Assembly (NCBI GenBank): GCA_029817715.1
Contig: JARUPY010000292.1
Span: 4,109,001 to 4,173,000 of the forward strand
Source: Melastoma dodecandrum
Taxonomy: Eukaryota > Streptophyta > Magnoliopsida > Myrtales > Melastomataceae
Length of the DNA stretch: 64,000 nt
Reading direction: 5' to 3'
The translations under genes were made by a program, and so were the position numbers. Shown here in pieces: positions 41,141 to 49,907 of the stretch. The notes below the pieces were generated by a model. It ran no database searches. It was not told the origin of the DNA and worked only from the letters and a program-made list of their open reading frames with translations. Each line of letters opens with the position of its first letter. The stretch's first letter is position 1.

Positions 41141-42385
41141 CTACCTTGCGCGGGTGCTCTCCAGCGCGCGCTCCAGCAGCGCCGCCCGCTCGTCCGCTCC
41201 CATCGGACAGCCGCGCTCCAGCCACAGACGGCGCGCCGCCGCGAGCCCCCGGCCGATGGCCGGACCCTGCGACACCCCGGCGGCGACGAGATCCGCGCCC
41301 GCGAGCGGGAATGTCGGCGGTCCGCCCTCCCCGCTCAGGGCGTGCAACATCTCTCGCGCCTCGTCGGCCGCGAGCGGTCGCGGCTCGCCGGCCAGGATCG
41401 CCACCGTTTCCGCCAGGAGCGTCAGTCCGTGCCGGGCCGCGAGTGCCCGCGCGTCCGCGGGGCCGATCACGGCGCGGCCGTGCAGGTCCGCGACCGTGTC
41501 CGCGTAGGCGGTGAGCTGCGCGTGCTCCTGATTCGAAAGCCGCAGCCGGTTGCGGAGCCGATCCGCGTCGTGCCGGCCACTGACCGAGAGGGCGGCAAGG
41601 CGCATCACCGGCCCGAGGTCGGCCGCGGCCGCGCGCTCCAGCCGCCCCAGTTCGCCCACGCCGCCGGTGATCCGCTGCAGCAGACCAGTCCCGCTCAGGG
41701 TCGCGACCATCGCCGGACCACCCGAGGCCGCCAGCAGCTTCAGGAATTCTGACCGCACCCGCTCGCGGGACAGGCGGTCCAGGGAATCCCGCGCGGCCAC
41801 GCAGGCCGCGAGCGCCGCTCCATCGGGCTGCCCCGTCCCGAACCGTGCCTGGAAGCGGAAGAACCGCAGGATCCGCAGCGCGTCCTCGCGGATGCGGATC
41901 GCGGGATCGCCGATGAAGCGCACCCGCCCGGCCGCCAGGTCGGCGAGGCCGCCGACCGTGTCGTGCAGGACGCCGTCCGCCGCGAGCGACAGGGCGTTGA
42001 CCGTGAAGTCGCGACGCTCGGCATCCCTGGTGAAATCGCTGCCGAACTGAACCACCGCGTGGCGGCCGTCGGTCTCCACATCCTCGCGGAGCGTCGTGAC
42101 CTCGATCGGCCCGTCCCCGGTGATCAGGGTGATCGTGCCGTGCTCGATCCCGGTCGGCCCCGCCTTCAGCCCGGGCGTCCGTTCGGCGAGCGCCATCACC
42201 GCGTCCGGCCGCAGCGTGGTGGCGAGGTCGATATCGGCGGACGGCGCGCCCAGCAGCGCGTCGCGGACGCAGCCGCCGATCAGCCGGGTCTCGGCGTCGG
42301 GGCGTCCGAGAGCGGCGAGAACCCGCCGCACGCCAGGACGCGTCAGGAGATTCGATAGGCCCGCGTGCTCGAGGGGACGCGTCAA
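41141..42385 (-). CDS. cca: CCA tRNA nucleotidyltransferase / poly(A) polymerase family
   Basis: 414 aa class II nucleotidyltransferase. Head domain with IGGCVRDALLG and the metal-binding DID in SADIDLATT; RRDFTVNALS and FIGDPAIRIREDALRILRFFRF mark the neck and body. It adds or repairs the CCA end of tRNA. Poly(A) polymerase PcnB is a relative, but the length and the DUF6111 neighbour favour Cca. Its ATG overlaps the DUF6111 stop (ATGA). Confidence 0.93.
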   Translation of the reverse strand: MTRPLEHAGLSNLLTRPGVRRVLAALGRPDAETRLIGGCVRDALLGAPSADIDLATTLRPDAVMALAERTPGLKAGPTGIEHGTITLITGDGPIEVTTLREDVETDGRHAVVQFGSDFTRDAERRDFTVNALSLAADGVLHDTVGGLADLAAGRVRFIGDPAIRIREDALRILRFFRFQARFGTGQPDGAALAACVAARDSLDRLSRERVRSEFLKLLAASGGPAMVATLSGTGLLQRITGGVGELGRLERAAAADLGPVMRLAALSVSGRHDADRLRNRLRLSNQEHAQLTAYADTVADLHGRAVIGPADARALAARHGLTLLAETVAILAGEPRPLAADEAREMLHALSGEGGPPTFPLAGADLVAAGVSQGPAIGRGLAAARRLWLERGCPMGADERAALLERALESTRAR

Positions 42386-42639
42386 TGGAAGCTCCCTGGG
42401 ACCAAGCGACCGTTCTCCATATGGGTCGGCACGTAGCCGCCGGCGCGACGCTCCGAGAACAGGCCTTCGTAGACGAGCGTGCCGATCACCACCGCCAAGC
42501 CGGCGAGTACGAGCCGCCAGAGTTGGGAGTCCCAGTGCACGCGGCGCAGAGGGTTGCGGCCCGCCAGGACGAGGTAGACCAGGAACAGCGCGAAGGGGAT
42601 GAGGAAGAGGCCGAACTCTTCGAGGACGCGACGCAGCAT
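42382..42639 (-). CDS. DUF6111 small membrane protein
   Basis: 85 aa with two membrane segments (about residues 10-27 and 42-60) and a polar C-terminus with YVPTHMENGRLVPG. This matches the small DUF6111 family that sits directly before cca in alphaproteobacteria. Function unknown. Its stop overlaps the cca start by four bases and its start lies 13 nt after the nudix gene. Confidence 0.88.
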   Translation of the reverse strand: MLRRVLEEFGLFLIPFALFLVYLVLAGRNPLRRVHWDSQLWRLVLAGLAVVIGTLVYEGLFSERRAGGYVPTHMENGRLVPGSFH

Positions 42640-42652
42640 GGTGCTTCGTAGC

Positions 42653-43324
42653 CTATCCCGCCGAGCGGCGGACCGCGTCGGCTTGCGATTCCGGATAGAG
42701 CCGCTCGCGGAGGTTGTTCAGGATCCCGGCGGTGACGCCCCAGATGAGCCGCTCGCCGAAGGTCAGGGCGTAGAAATAGCGGGTGCGCCCCTGCCACGCG
42801 CGCGACCGCAGGCGATAGCGCTCCCGATCCATCAGCACCGGCAGCGGCACCTCGAACAGGTCGGCCACCTCGGCGGGGTTCGGCTGGAGCGTCGCGTCCG
42901 GGGCGACGAGGCCGATCACCGGCGTGACCAGGAAGCCGGTCCCCGACAGGTACGGGTCGAGGTAGCCGAGGAGGCGCACCGCGGCGGGCGGCAGGCCGAT
43001 CTCTTCGTGGGCTTCCCGCAGGGCTGCGTGCGCGGGCCCCGGATCGGACGGGTCGATCTTGCCCCCCGGCAGCGCGATCTGGCCGGAATGGTCGCGCAGA
43101 TTGGCCGCGCGCTGCGTCAGGACAAGGCTCGGACCGGTCGCGCGCAGGATCACGGGGGCGAGGACGGCGGCGCGGCGGTGGGGTGGCGGTGGAATCACGG
43201 CCGATCCGTCCGGATCGAGGCTGTGGTCGCCGCGCGGATTGGACGTCGGATCGTCCGGCCCGGGCGGGTGCGGCAGCAGGCCGGCGGCGGCGCGGGCGAG
43301 GAAATCGGCGATGAGGTCGCTCAC
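42653..43324 (-). CDS. Nudix hydrolase, CoA pyrophosphatase type
   Basis: 223 aa. The Nudix box is GGKIDPSDPGPAHAALREAHEEIGL in segments, with the REAHEEIGL core intact and the GG....D..D form seen in NudL/YeaB-type CoA diphosphatases; LPGG precedes it. A Pro-rich segment of about 30 residues comes before the fold. GTG 43324 overlaps the DUF1285 stop (GTGA), which fixes the start. It probably cleaves CoA or acyl-CoA to phosphopantetheine and ADP. Confidence 0.9.
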   Translation of the reverse strand: MSDLIADFLARAAAGLLPHPPGPDDPTSNPRGDHSLDPDGSAVIPPPPHRRAAVLAPVILRATGPSLVLTQRAANLRDHSGQIALPGGKIDPSDPGPAHAALREAHEEIGLPPAAVRLLGYLDPYLSGTGFLVTPVIGLVAPDATLQPNPAEVADLFEVPLPVLMDRERYRLRSRAWQGRTRYFYALTFGERLIWGVTAGILNNLRERLYPESQADAVRRSAG

Positions 43325-43905
43325 GCGGCGGCGGCCGGCGCGATGGGATGGAACAGGCCGCCGGCCCAGAGACCCAGGCAGGGTTGCCCGTCGACGCTGC
43401 GCTCTTCGGCGAGGTTCACGAGATCGTATGTGAGGGCGCGGGTCACGCGGGCCCAGAGATTGCGGCGGACATGGAGATAGGGCTTGAGCCCACCGTCCGG
43501 TGCCTCCTCGAAGCGCAGGGTATGCTCGGCATCGACCGGGACCAGATCGTCGACATTGGTCCGGAAGCTGATGCGACGGTCCTGCCCGGACCCGTCGACC
43601 GCCATCTCTACCGCCACAAAGGGCGCGTCTTCGACGGTGATGCCGACGCATTCCACCGGGGTGACCAGCGCGATGCGCCCGTCTGGCTCGCGCCGCAGGA
43701 TGCTGGAGAACAGCCGGACCAGCTTCGGCCGGCGGATCGGCGTGCCGTGGTGGTACCACGTTCCATCCGCGGCGATGCGGATGTCGATTTCCCCGCAATA
43801 GGGCGGGTTCCAGCGCTCGACCGGCGGCGGCCCGCGCTTCGGCACGTCGCCCAGTGCCGCGCTGAGGCGGCTCAAGGTCGGATCGGGGGCAGTGTCCTCG
43901 CTCAT
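43321..43905 (-). CDS. DUF1285 family protein
   Basis: 194 aa. PYCGEIDIRIAADGTWYHHGTPI near residue 35 and LPFE-like VDAEHTLRFE further on match DUF1285, a small two-domain fold with unknown function found in this same operon in many alphaproteobacteria. ATG 43905 has GGAGG five bases before it. First gene of the DUF1285-nudix-DUF6111-cca operon. Confidence 0.88.
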   Translation of the reverse strand: MSEDTAPDPTLSRLSAALGDVPKRGPPPVERWNPPYCGEIDIRIAADGTWYHHGTPIRRPKLVRLFSSILRREPDGRIALVTPVECVGITVEDAPFVAVEMAVDGSGQDRRISFRTNVDDLVPVDAEHTLRFEEAPDGGLKPYLHVRRNLWARVTRALTYDLVNLAEERSVDGQPCLGLWAGGLFHPIAPAAAA

Positions 43906-43981
43906 GAAGCCTCCAGATAGCGTCAGGCGTGCCGGCAGCCATGGCTGCCCGTCCGGTTGCGCCGGCATGACGGCGGGCGGA

Positions 43982-44407
43982 TCAGGCCGGTCGCCGCCGC
44001 AGGATCTTCCAGACCCCGTCCGCGGAGGCCAGCAGACGGCTCCCGTCCCGCACGTCGCCGCGCATGAACACCAGAGAGCCGGTGCGCTTGACCACCTGCG
44101 GCTGGATGCCGATCCAGTCGCCCAGGCGCCCGACGTCGATGAACTTCATCTCGAGCTGGATCGTCACGCAATTGGCACCGTCGGCCGCCCGCATGGCGGT
44201 CTCGCCGAGCGCCCGGTCGGCGAAGCTCATCAGCATCCCGCCATGGACCACGCCGATCAGGTTGGCGTGCTTCTGCTCCGCCCGGAACGCGTAGGCGCCA
44301 TCGGCGGCCCGGCGATGCACCGGGCCGACATGGGCGATGAAGCCCTCGTCCTCCACCAGGGACCAGCCCTCGGCGACGGGGTCGAAGGCGTTCGTGTCGG
44401 TTGTCAT
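43982..44407 (-). CDS. PaaI-type hotdog-fold thioesterase
   Basis: 141 aa. The motif GVVHGGMLMSFADRALG is the HGG active-site segment of PaaI/YdiI thioesterases, with FIDVGRLGDWI following as the second strand. It hydrolyses acyl-CoA thioesters in the cytoplasm; substrate not predictable. ATG 44407 (MTTDTN) gives the family length; the frame extends 36 codons upstream without similarity. Confidence 0.88.
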   Translation of the reverse strand: MTTDTNAFDPVAEGWSLVEDEGFIAHVGPVHRRAADGAYAFRAEQKHANLIGVVHGGMLMSFADRALGETAMRAADGANCVTIQLEMKFIDVGRLGDWIGIQPQVVKRTGSLVFMRGDVRDGSRLLASADGVWKILRRRPA

Positions 44408-44454
44408 CGCGTGCCGTCCGTGGGTGTGGAGGTTGGAGAATGCGCCGCGGCTGC

Positions 44455-46789
44455 TCAGGTTCCCCGCGGCTTGGCCCGGCGGGTCGGCGCCTCGGCGAGC
44501 GGGTCCTCCGGCCACGGGTGGCGGGGATAGCGCCCGCGCATCTCGGCGCGCACCGCCGCCCAGGATCCGCGCCAGAAGCCCGGGAGGTCGCGGGTGATCT
44601 GGATCGGCCGCTGAGCCGGGGACAGCAGATGCAGGACCAGCGGGCGTCCGCCTGCCCTCGGGTGGCGGTCGAGACCGAACAGCTCCTGGACCCGAACCGA
44701 GAGCGCGGGTTCGTCGGCGGCGTAATCCACCGCGATGCGCGATCCGGTCGGAACTTCGACATGGGTCGGCGCCTCCGCATCAAGCCGGGCGCGAAGCTCC
44801 CAGGGCAGCAGCCCCTGCAGGGCGCCCGCGAGGTCGTCCGCGGTGATGGCCGACAGGGCGTTTCGCCCGACGAGCGCCGGAGCGAGCCAGTCAGAAGCGG
44901 TGTCGGCGAGCGCCGCGTCGGAGAGGTCGGGCCAATCCGCCCCCTCGGCCGTGTGCAGGAATTGGATCCGGGCGCGCCATTGCGACAGGGCGGGCGTCCA
45001 GGGCAGCCGGTCGAGGCCGAGACCCGCGATGCCGGCGGCCAGGATTTCGGCGCTCTCCGGCGTGGCCGGCACCGGCAACGGCCGCGCACCGAGGTTGAGG
45101 CCGCTCAGGCGCCGCACGGCCCGGGCCCGGAGGGCGGCCGCCTGGGGCTCGAAGGCGATCTCGGTGCGGGACGCGATCCGGTCGGCGAACAGCCGTTCGA
45201 TCGCCTCCGCGTCGATCGCCGCCGCGGCGAGGATCCGGGCGTTGCCGGCGGATCCGGCGAGATCGGCGACCACCACGAACGTGTCTCGCGCGAGCGCGCT
45301 CGCGGGATCGAGGCGGCCGGCGCGGCCGCTCGCCATCACGAACTCGCCGTCGCGGCCCCGCGCCCGGGCCACGCGGTCCGGATAGGCCAGCGCCAGAAGC
45401 CGGCCGGCCGGCGCCAGTCCCGCATTCGGGCCGCCGCCCGCGATCCGCGCCCAACCGTCTGCGAGCCGCCGCATATCCGCGGCCCGCCCCGCCCGGTCGC
45501 GGCGGAACCGGTCCACCCGCGCGTCGAGATCGACATCGTCGCCGCCGAGCCCGCGCTCGACCAGAACGGCCGCGAGATCGGCGGCGGCCCGGGCCTGCCC
45601 GGCCTCGGCCGCGACCGTCACCATCCGGGCGAGCCGCGGCGGCAGCGGCAGAGCCCGGAGTCGCATACCGGTCTCCGTCAGGCGGCCGTCCGCGTCGAGG
45701 GCGTCGAGCTCCGCCAGCAGCGTGCGGGCCTCTGCCAGGGCGGGGGCCGGCGGCGGATCCAGGAAGGCGAGCGTGCGCGGGTCCGCCACCCCCCAGGCGG
45801 CGCAGTCGAGGAACAGCCCCGCCAGATCCGCCGACAGGATCTCGGGCCGCGAGAACGGTTCGAGGGCGCTCGTGCCGGCCTCCGACCAGAGCCGCCAGCA
45901 CAGGCCGGGCTCGGTCCGGCCGGCGCGGCCCCGCCTCTGGTCCACGGAGGCGCGGGAGGCGCGGGCCGTGACGAGCCGCGTCAGCCCCAGCCCCGCCTCG
46001 TAGACGGGCACCCGGGCAAGCCCGGAATCGACCACGATCCGCACCCCCTCGATGGTCAGCGAGGTCTCGGCGATGCTGGTCGCCAGCACAACCTTGCGGG
46101 TCCCGGGGGGCGCGGGGGCGACGGCGCGATCCTGCTCGGCGGGCGGCAGGGCCCCGTAGAGCGGCGCGAGCTGCACCGTGGCGTCGATCCGGTCGGCCAG
46201 GAGTTCGGCCGTCCTGCGGATCTCCGCCTGGCCTGGCAGGAACACCAGCACCGAACCTGGATCCGCCCGCAGGGCGCGCAGCGTCACCTCGGCCACAGAC
46301 TCCTCGATCCGCCGGTTCGGATCGCGCTCGACGTAGCGGGTCTCCACCGGGAAGGCGCGGCCCTCCGAGGCGACCACGGGCGCATCGCCCAGGATCCGTG
46401 CCACCCGGGCGCCGTCGAGGGTCGCCGACATGACCAGCACCCGCAGATCCTCGCGCAGCGCCCCCTGGGCGTCGAGGGCGAGGGCGAGGCCGAGATCGGC
46501 ATCGAGGGAGCGCTCGTGGAACTCGTCGAACAGCACCGCGCCGATGCCGGCGAGTTCCGGATCGTCGAGGATCATCCGCGTGAACACGCCCTCGGTCACG
46601 ACCTCGATCCGGGTCCGGGCCGTGATCTTCGAGCCGAGCCGGACGCGCAGGCCCACCGTGTTGCCGACGGGCTCGCCGAGGGTCTGCGCCATCCGGGCGG
46701 CGGCGGCTCGGGCGGCGAGGCGGCGCGGCTCCAGCAGGATGATCTTTTGGCCGCCGAGCCACGGCGCGTCCAAGAGATCGAGGGGCACG

Positions 46790-46820
<31 letters not shown>

Positions 46821-46908
46821 CCAGCACGGCGGCGTTGCGCGCGGCGAGCGCGTCGCGCAGATCGGGCAGCGCCGCCTCGATCGGCAACGCAGGTGAGGGG
46901 CCGGCCAT
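44455..46908 (-). CDS. hrpB: ATP-dependent RNA helicase HrpB (DEAH-like)
   Basis: 817 aa. Helicase motif I is PPGAGKTTR (about residue 32), motif II is DEFH in LFDEFHERSLD, the variant usual in HrpB, and motif III is SATLDG. Motif VI QRRGRAGRTEPG, HA2 and the HrpB C-terminal region with HPWPEDPL follow. It is a DExH helicase of largely unknown target in proteobacteria. ATG 46908 matches the family N-terminus LPIEAALPDL. Confidence 0.94.
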
Positions 46909-47069
46909 CGCCGCCGCTGATGGCGCGGCGCGGCGCCGAGCGCAACCGTCCCGGCCACCGCGTGACGCCGGAGGGGAATCGACACCGCTCGGGCCGTCTG
47001 CCCTCTGGCCGACGCGGCGGCCCGACGCGATGGTGCGGCGTGAATACAAAAGACAACCCAGAGGATTCG

Positions 47070-47699
47070 ATGCGACACCCTTGCCGCGCGCTCGCCATCG
47101 CGCTGGCCACCTTGCCCCTCGCGCTCAGCGCGGTCCGGGCCCAGGATCGGCTGCCGACGATCCCGCCGCAGGATTACACCCCCGAGCAGAAGCAGGCGGC
47201 CGAAGCCTTCGCGCAGGCCCGGGGCAAGCCGCCCTTCGGGCCGTTCGAGCCGCTGATGTACTCGCCCGAGGTCATGACGCTCGCGCGCTCGATGGGCGAC
47301 TACCTGCGCTTCAAGCCGAAGATCGGCACGACCCTGTCGGAGCTGGTGATCCTGATGACGGCCCGGCGCTGGACCCAGGATTACGAATGGTACGTCCACG
47401 CGCCGATCGCCGAGAAGGCGGGGATCTCGGCCGACCTCATCGCGGCGATCCGCGACGGGCGCCGGCCGGCCCGGATGAGCGACGACGAGACCATCGTGTA
47501 CGATTTCACGTCGGAGCTGCAGGACATCAAGCGCGTCTCAGACACGACCTGGGCGCGGGCCGAGGCGCGGTTCGGCAAGCCGGCGCTCGTCGATCTGGCG
47601 GCGATCTCGGGCTATTACACCTTCCTGGCTATGGAGCTGAACGCGGCCCGGTACCTGATTCCCGAGGACGGCAAACCGCTCCCGCGCATGCCCGATTGA
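47070..47699 (+). CDS. Exported carboxymuconolactone decarboxylase-like protein
   Basis: 209 aa. The N-terminus MRHPCRALAIALATLPLALS is a signal peptide (cut near VRA-QD). The rest resembles the CMD/AhpD fold: LSELVILMTARRWTQDYEWYVH and GISADLIAAIRDG. The CxxC of peroxidase-active AhpD is missing, so a redox role is unlikely. ATG 47070 has GAGGA upstream. Likely periplasmic; function unknown. Confidence 0.82.
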   Translation: MRHPCRALAIALATLPLALSAVRAQDRLPTIPPQDYTPEQKQAAEAFAQARGKPPFGPFEPLMYSPEVMTLARSMGDYLRFKPKIGTTLSELVILMTARRWTQDYEWYVHAPIAEKAGISADLIAAIRDGRRPARMSDDETIVYDFTSELQDIKRVSDTTWARAEARFGKPALVDLAAISGYYTFLAMELNAARYLIPEDGKPLPRMPD

Positions 47700-47705
47700 A
47701 TAGGG

Positions 47706-47746
47706 TTATCCACAGTGGTTAGACGGCGAAATCGCCGTTTTCCACA
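47706..47746. terminator. Terminator hairpin flanked by two DnaA-box-like 9-mers
   Basis: ACGGCGA AA TCGCCGT (47723-47738) is a perfect 7-bp stem and runs into TTTT on the plus strand, 24 nt after the CMD-like gene. TTATCCACA at 47706-47714 is an exact DnaA box and TTTTCCACA at 47738-47746 differs by one base. The hairpin is a plausible terminator; the box matches may be chance. Confidence 0.6.
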
Positions 47747-47849
47747 GGGGAGAGCCTCGCCTCCGACGCCGATCGCGCACGCGTTGACCGAACGTTAACC
47801 ATTGTGGCTTGTTCTCTTTTCGTTCACGTCTGGAACGAAGGAGGCCCCG

Positions 47850-48098
47850 ATGCTGACCCAAGCCGCTGCCGCACGCGACGACCAAGCTTGTCCCGTCGAG
47901 GCGATCAGCACCGCCTATCTCGGTTTCGCCGGCGGCGATGCCGAGATCGCCCTGCGTTGCGCGATCGCCGACGCCCTGTCCGACCTGATGGAGGCCGAGC
48001 GGCGTACCCGCGAGCGCAGCCGCCTGATCTCCCGGGGCTACGTCCGGGAGATGCCCGACCCGGGTCCCGGGCTGCGCAGCGCCACGTCGGCAGCATGA
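47850..48098 (+). CDS. Small hypothetical protein, 82 aa
   Basis: A strong ribosome site (GAAGGAGG, 6 nt before ATG) opens an 82-codon frame. The protein is helical and polar, with Ala-rich N-terminus, ISTAYLGFAGGDAEIALRCAIADALSDLMEAERRTRERSR in pieces, then a short Gly/Pro end. No signal peptide or membrane segment. I do not recognise a family. The upstream AACGTTAACC stretch (47791-47800) is more AT-rich and may hold its promoter. Confidence 0.65.
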   Translation: MLTQAAAARDDQACPVEAISTAYLGFAGGDAEIALRCAIADALSDLMEAERRTRERSRLISRGYVREMPDPGPGLRSATSAA

Positions 48099-48169
48099 TG
48101 GCGAGGCCGCCGGGCACGCGGGGCTTCCGGCGGCGAGCCGACCCCGTCCCGACCTGATCGGCAGTGGCT

Positions 48170-48916
48170 CTAGGCGGCGGGGCCGTAGGGCGGCCGCGGG
48201 ATCGCCCGGTGGGCGGCCCGGAGCGCCGCCGACCAGCGCTCGCGCAGGTCGTGGAAATAACCCTCGCCGGCCTCGATCCGATGGTTCACCTCGGTGGTGA
48301 GGGCGTTCCGGCGGGCCACCGCGATGTCGATCGGCAGGCCCACGCCGAGATTCGACCGCATGGTCGAATCCATCGAGACGAGGCTCACCTTCAGGGCGTC
48401 GTAGAGATCGGTCCGGTAGGTCACCGCCCGGTCGAGGATCGGCTTGCCGTATTTGTGCTCGCCGATCTGGAGGAACGGCGCGTCCGTGCTGCACTCGATG
48501 AAGTTGCCGGCCGAGTAGATCAGGTACAGCCGCATGTCGCCGGTTCCGATCTGGCCCCCGAACAGCAGCGAGATCGAGAAGCGGATGTTGGCCGCCTCGA
48601 ACCCGTCCTTCTCGATCATGCGGACCCGGCGGATCGCCCGGCCGATGAGCTGGGCTGCCTGGAACATGGTCGGCGCCTCGACGAGCTTCTGAGTCGGCTC
48701 ATCGTCCTCGCCGGGGACGCCTTCCTGGAGGAGGCTCAGCACCGATTGGGTGATCGAGAGGTTGCCGGCCGAGGCCAGCATCATCACCCGCTCCCCCGGC
48801 ACGTTGAAATGGTGGAGCTTCCGATAGGTCGAGATGTCGTCGAGCCCCGCATTGGTGCGGGTGTCGGCGACCATCACGAGCCCCTCCTCGACAAGGACAC
48901 CGACGCAGTAGGTCAT
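48170..48916 (-). CDS. Anbu proteasome-like peptidase
   Basis: 248 aa of the Ntn-hydrolase, proteasome-type fold. The chain begins M-T-Y-C-V-G; removal of Met exposes Thr1 as nucleophile, and LVMVADTRTNAGLD supplies the conserved Asp of the family. These features, with no propeptide and this length, mark Anbu (ancestral beta subunit), which assembles into open helical rings and has no dedicated unfoldase. It is the last gene of an operon with transglutaminase, alpha-E and ATP-grasp genes, its constant partners in proteobacteria. Substrate unknown. Confidence 0.92.
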   Translation of the reverse strand: MTYCVGVLVEEGLVMVADTRTNAGLDDISTYRKLHHFNVPGERVMMLASAGNLSITQSVLSLLQEGVPGEDDEPTQKLVEAPTMFQAAQLIGRAIRRVRMIEKDGFEAANIRFSISLLFGGQIGTGDMRLYLIYSAGNFIECSTDAPFLQIGEHKYGKPILDRAVTYRTDLYDALKVSLVSMDSTMRSNLGVGLPIDIAVARRNALTTEVNHRIEAGEGYFHDLRERWSAALRAAHRAIPRPPYGPAA

Positions 48917-48957
48917 CGTCTTCGGGCTCTCGTGCGGTTTGGGCGCCGTCGCGGGGC

Positions 48958-49785
48958 TCACGATTGAACGGCGGCTCTGCCTTGCTCGACGCGGAGCTTC
49001 ACGTCCAGTGTCTCGGTGCCGCCGCCGGTGCGGCTGCCGCGGATCGGAGCGGCCCCGAGATAGTCCAGGCCCGTCGCCACGCGGATGTAATTGTCCGACG
49101 GGCTGACGTCGAAGCACGGGTCGAACGCGACCCAGCCGAGATCCGGCACCAGCGCCTCGGCCCAGCCATGCGGCGCCTCGACCGCGGCCTCGCCGTCGTC
49201 GCGGGCGCGGTAGCCCGCCGCGTAGCGGGCCGGGATGCCGAGATACCGGGCCGCGGCGAGGAAGACGTGGGCGAGGTCCTGGCAGACACCGCGGCCGGTC
49301 GCGAAGGCCTTGGCGGCCGGCACGGCGCTGGTGGCAGGTCCGGGCTCGAAGGCGACTGTGCCGTGGATGGCGCCCATCAGCCGGTGGAGCAGGACCAGGA
49401 CCGCGGCGTCGCCGTCGGTCGCGACGCGCTCCGCGAAGGCGTGCAGCTCCGGGCTCGCCGCGCACAGGTCCGTGTCGCGCAAGTAGAATTCATCCGGCAG
49501 GCGTTCCACCGTGCCGCGCACGACCCCGTGGGTATCGTCGGTGTCGACTGCGCCGGTGACGCGGATGGTCAGGGCGTCGGCCGGTTCGTCCGGGGTGAAC
49601 CAGTGGACGATGTTGCCGAACCCGTCCTCCCGGGCGGTGAGCCGGCCGTCGACCGTGGTGTCGATCCGCCAGTTGCGGACATACTGCCCGTCGTGGTCGC
49701 GGGGTGTCAGCCGCAGGACCTGCACGAGCCCGCGGGCGGGCTGCTCGTAGGTGTAGATGGTCTCATGGACCACGCGGATGCGCAT
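48958..49785 (-). CDS. Transglutaminase-like cysteine peptidase
   Basis: 275 aa. The N-terminal beta domain (bacterial transglutaminase-like N, about 1-100) leads to a transglutaminase core with Cys168 in GRGVCQDLAH, His206 in APHGWAEA and Asp222 in AFDPCFD, a complete catalytic triad. It may act as a protease or amide-bond transferase, not necessarily as a crosslinker. It lies 41 nt before the Anbu gene and 119 nt after the alpha-E gene. Confidence 0.92.
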   Translation of the reverse strand: MRIRVVHETIYTYEQPARGLVQVLRLTPRDHDGQYVRNWRIDTTVDGRLTAREDGFGNIVHWFTPDEPADALTIRVTGAVDTDDTHGVVRGTVERLPDEFYLRDTDLCAASPELHAFAERVATDGDAAVLVLLHRLMGAIHGTVAFEPGPATSAVPAAKAFATGRGVCQDLAHVFLAAARYLGIPARYAAGYRARDDGEAAVEAPHGWAEALVPDLGWVAFDPCFDVSPSDNYIRVATGLDYLGAAPIRGSRTGGGTETLDVKLRVEQGRAAVQS

Positions 49786-49868
49786 GCGCCGGGCCTGTGC
49801 GTGTTCGTCAGAGCACCATCCCGACCGGTGGCTGCCGATTTCGGGATGATGATGCACAATCATGAGGC

Positions 49869-49907
49869 TGAGGCGCGGCCCGGATGCCGAATCCGGGACG
49901 CGCCTCA
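49869..49907. terminator. Strong hairpin covering the alpha-E stop codon
   Basis: TGAGGCGCG-G-CCCGGAT / ATCCGGG-A-CGCGCCTCA gives a 16-bp stem with one G/A mismatch and a 5-nt loop. On the minus strand it contains the alpha-E stop codon. No U-tract follows, so it is more likely an mRNA-stabilising or partial attenuating hairpin than a full terminator. Confidence 0.6.

Noticed and set aside
44401..46896. 831-codon open frame antisense to hrpB
   Set aside because: hrpB helicase motifs are complete; the other frame is Arg/Gly-rich without domains.
47706..47746. Chromosomal origin suggested by DnaA boxes
   Set aside because: Only two boxes, no AT-rich unwinding region, no dnaA, hemE or parAB near.
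48170..48916. HslV or 20S proteasome subunit
   Set aside because: No hslU, mpa or pup genes beside it; the M-T-Y start, length and partner genes point to Anbu.
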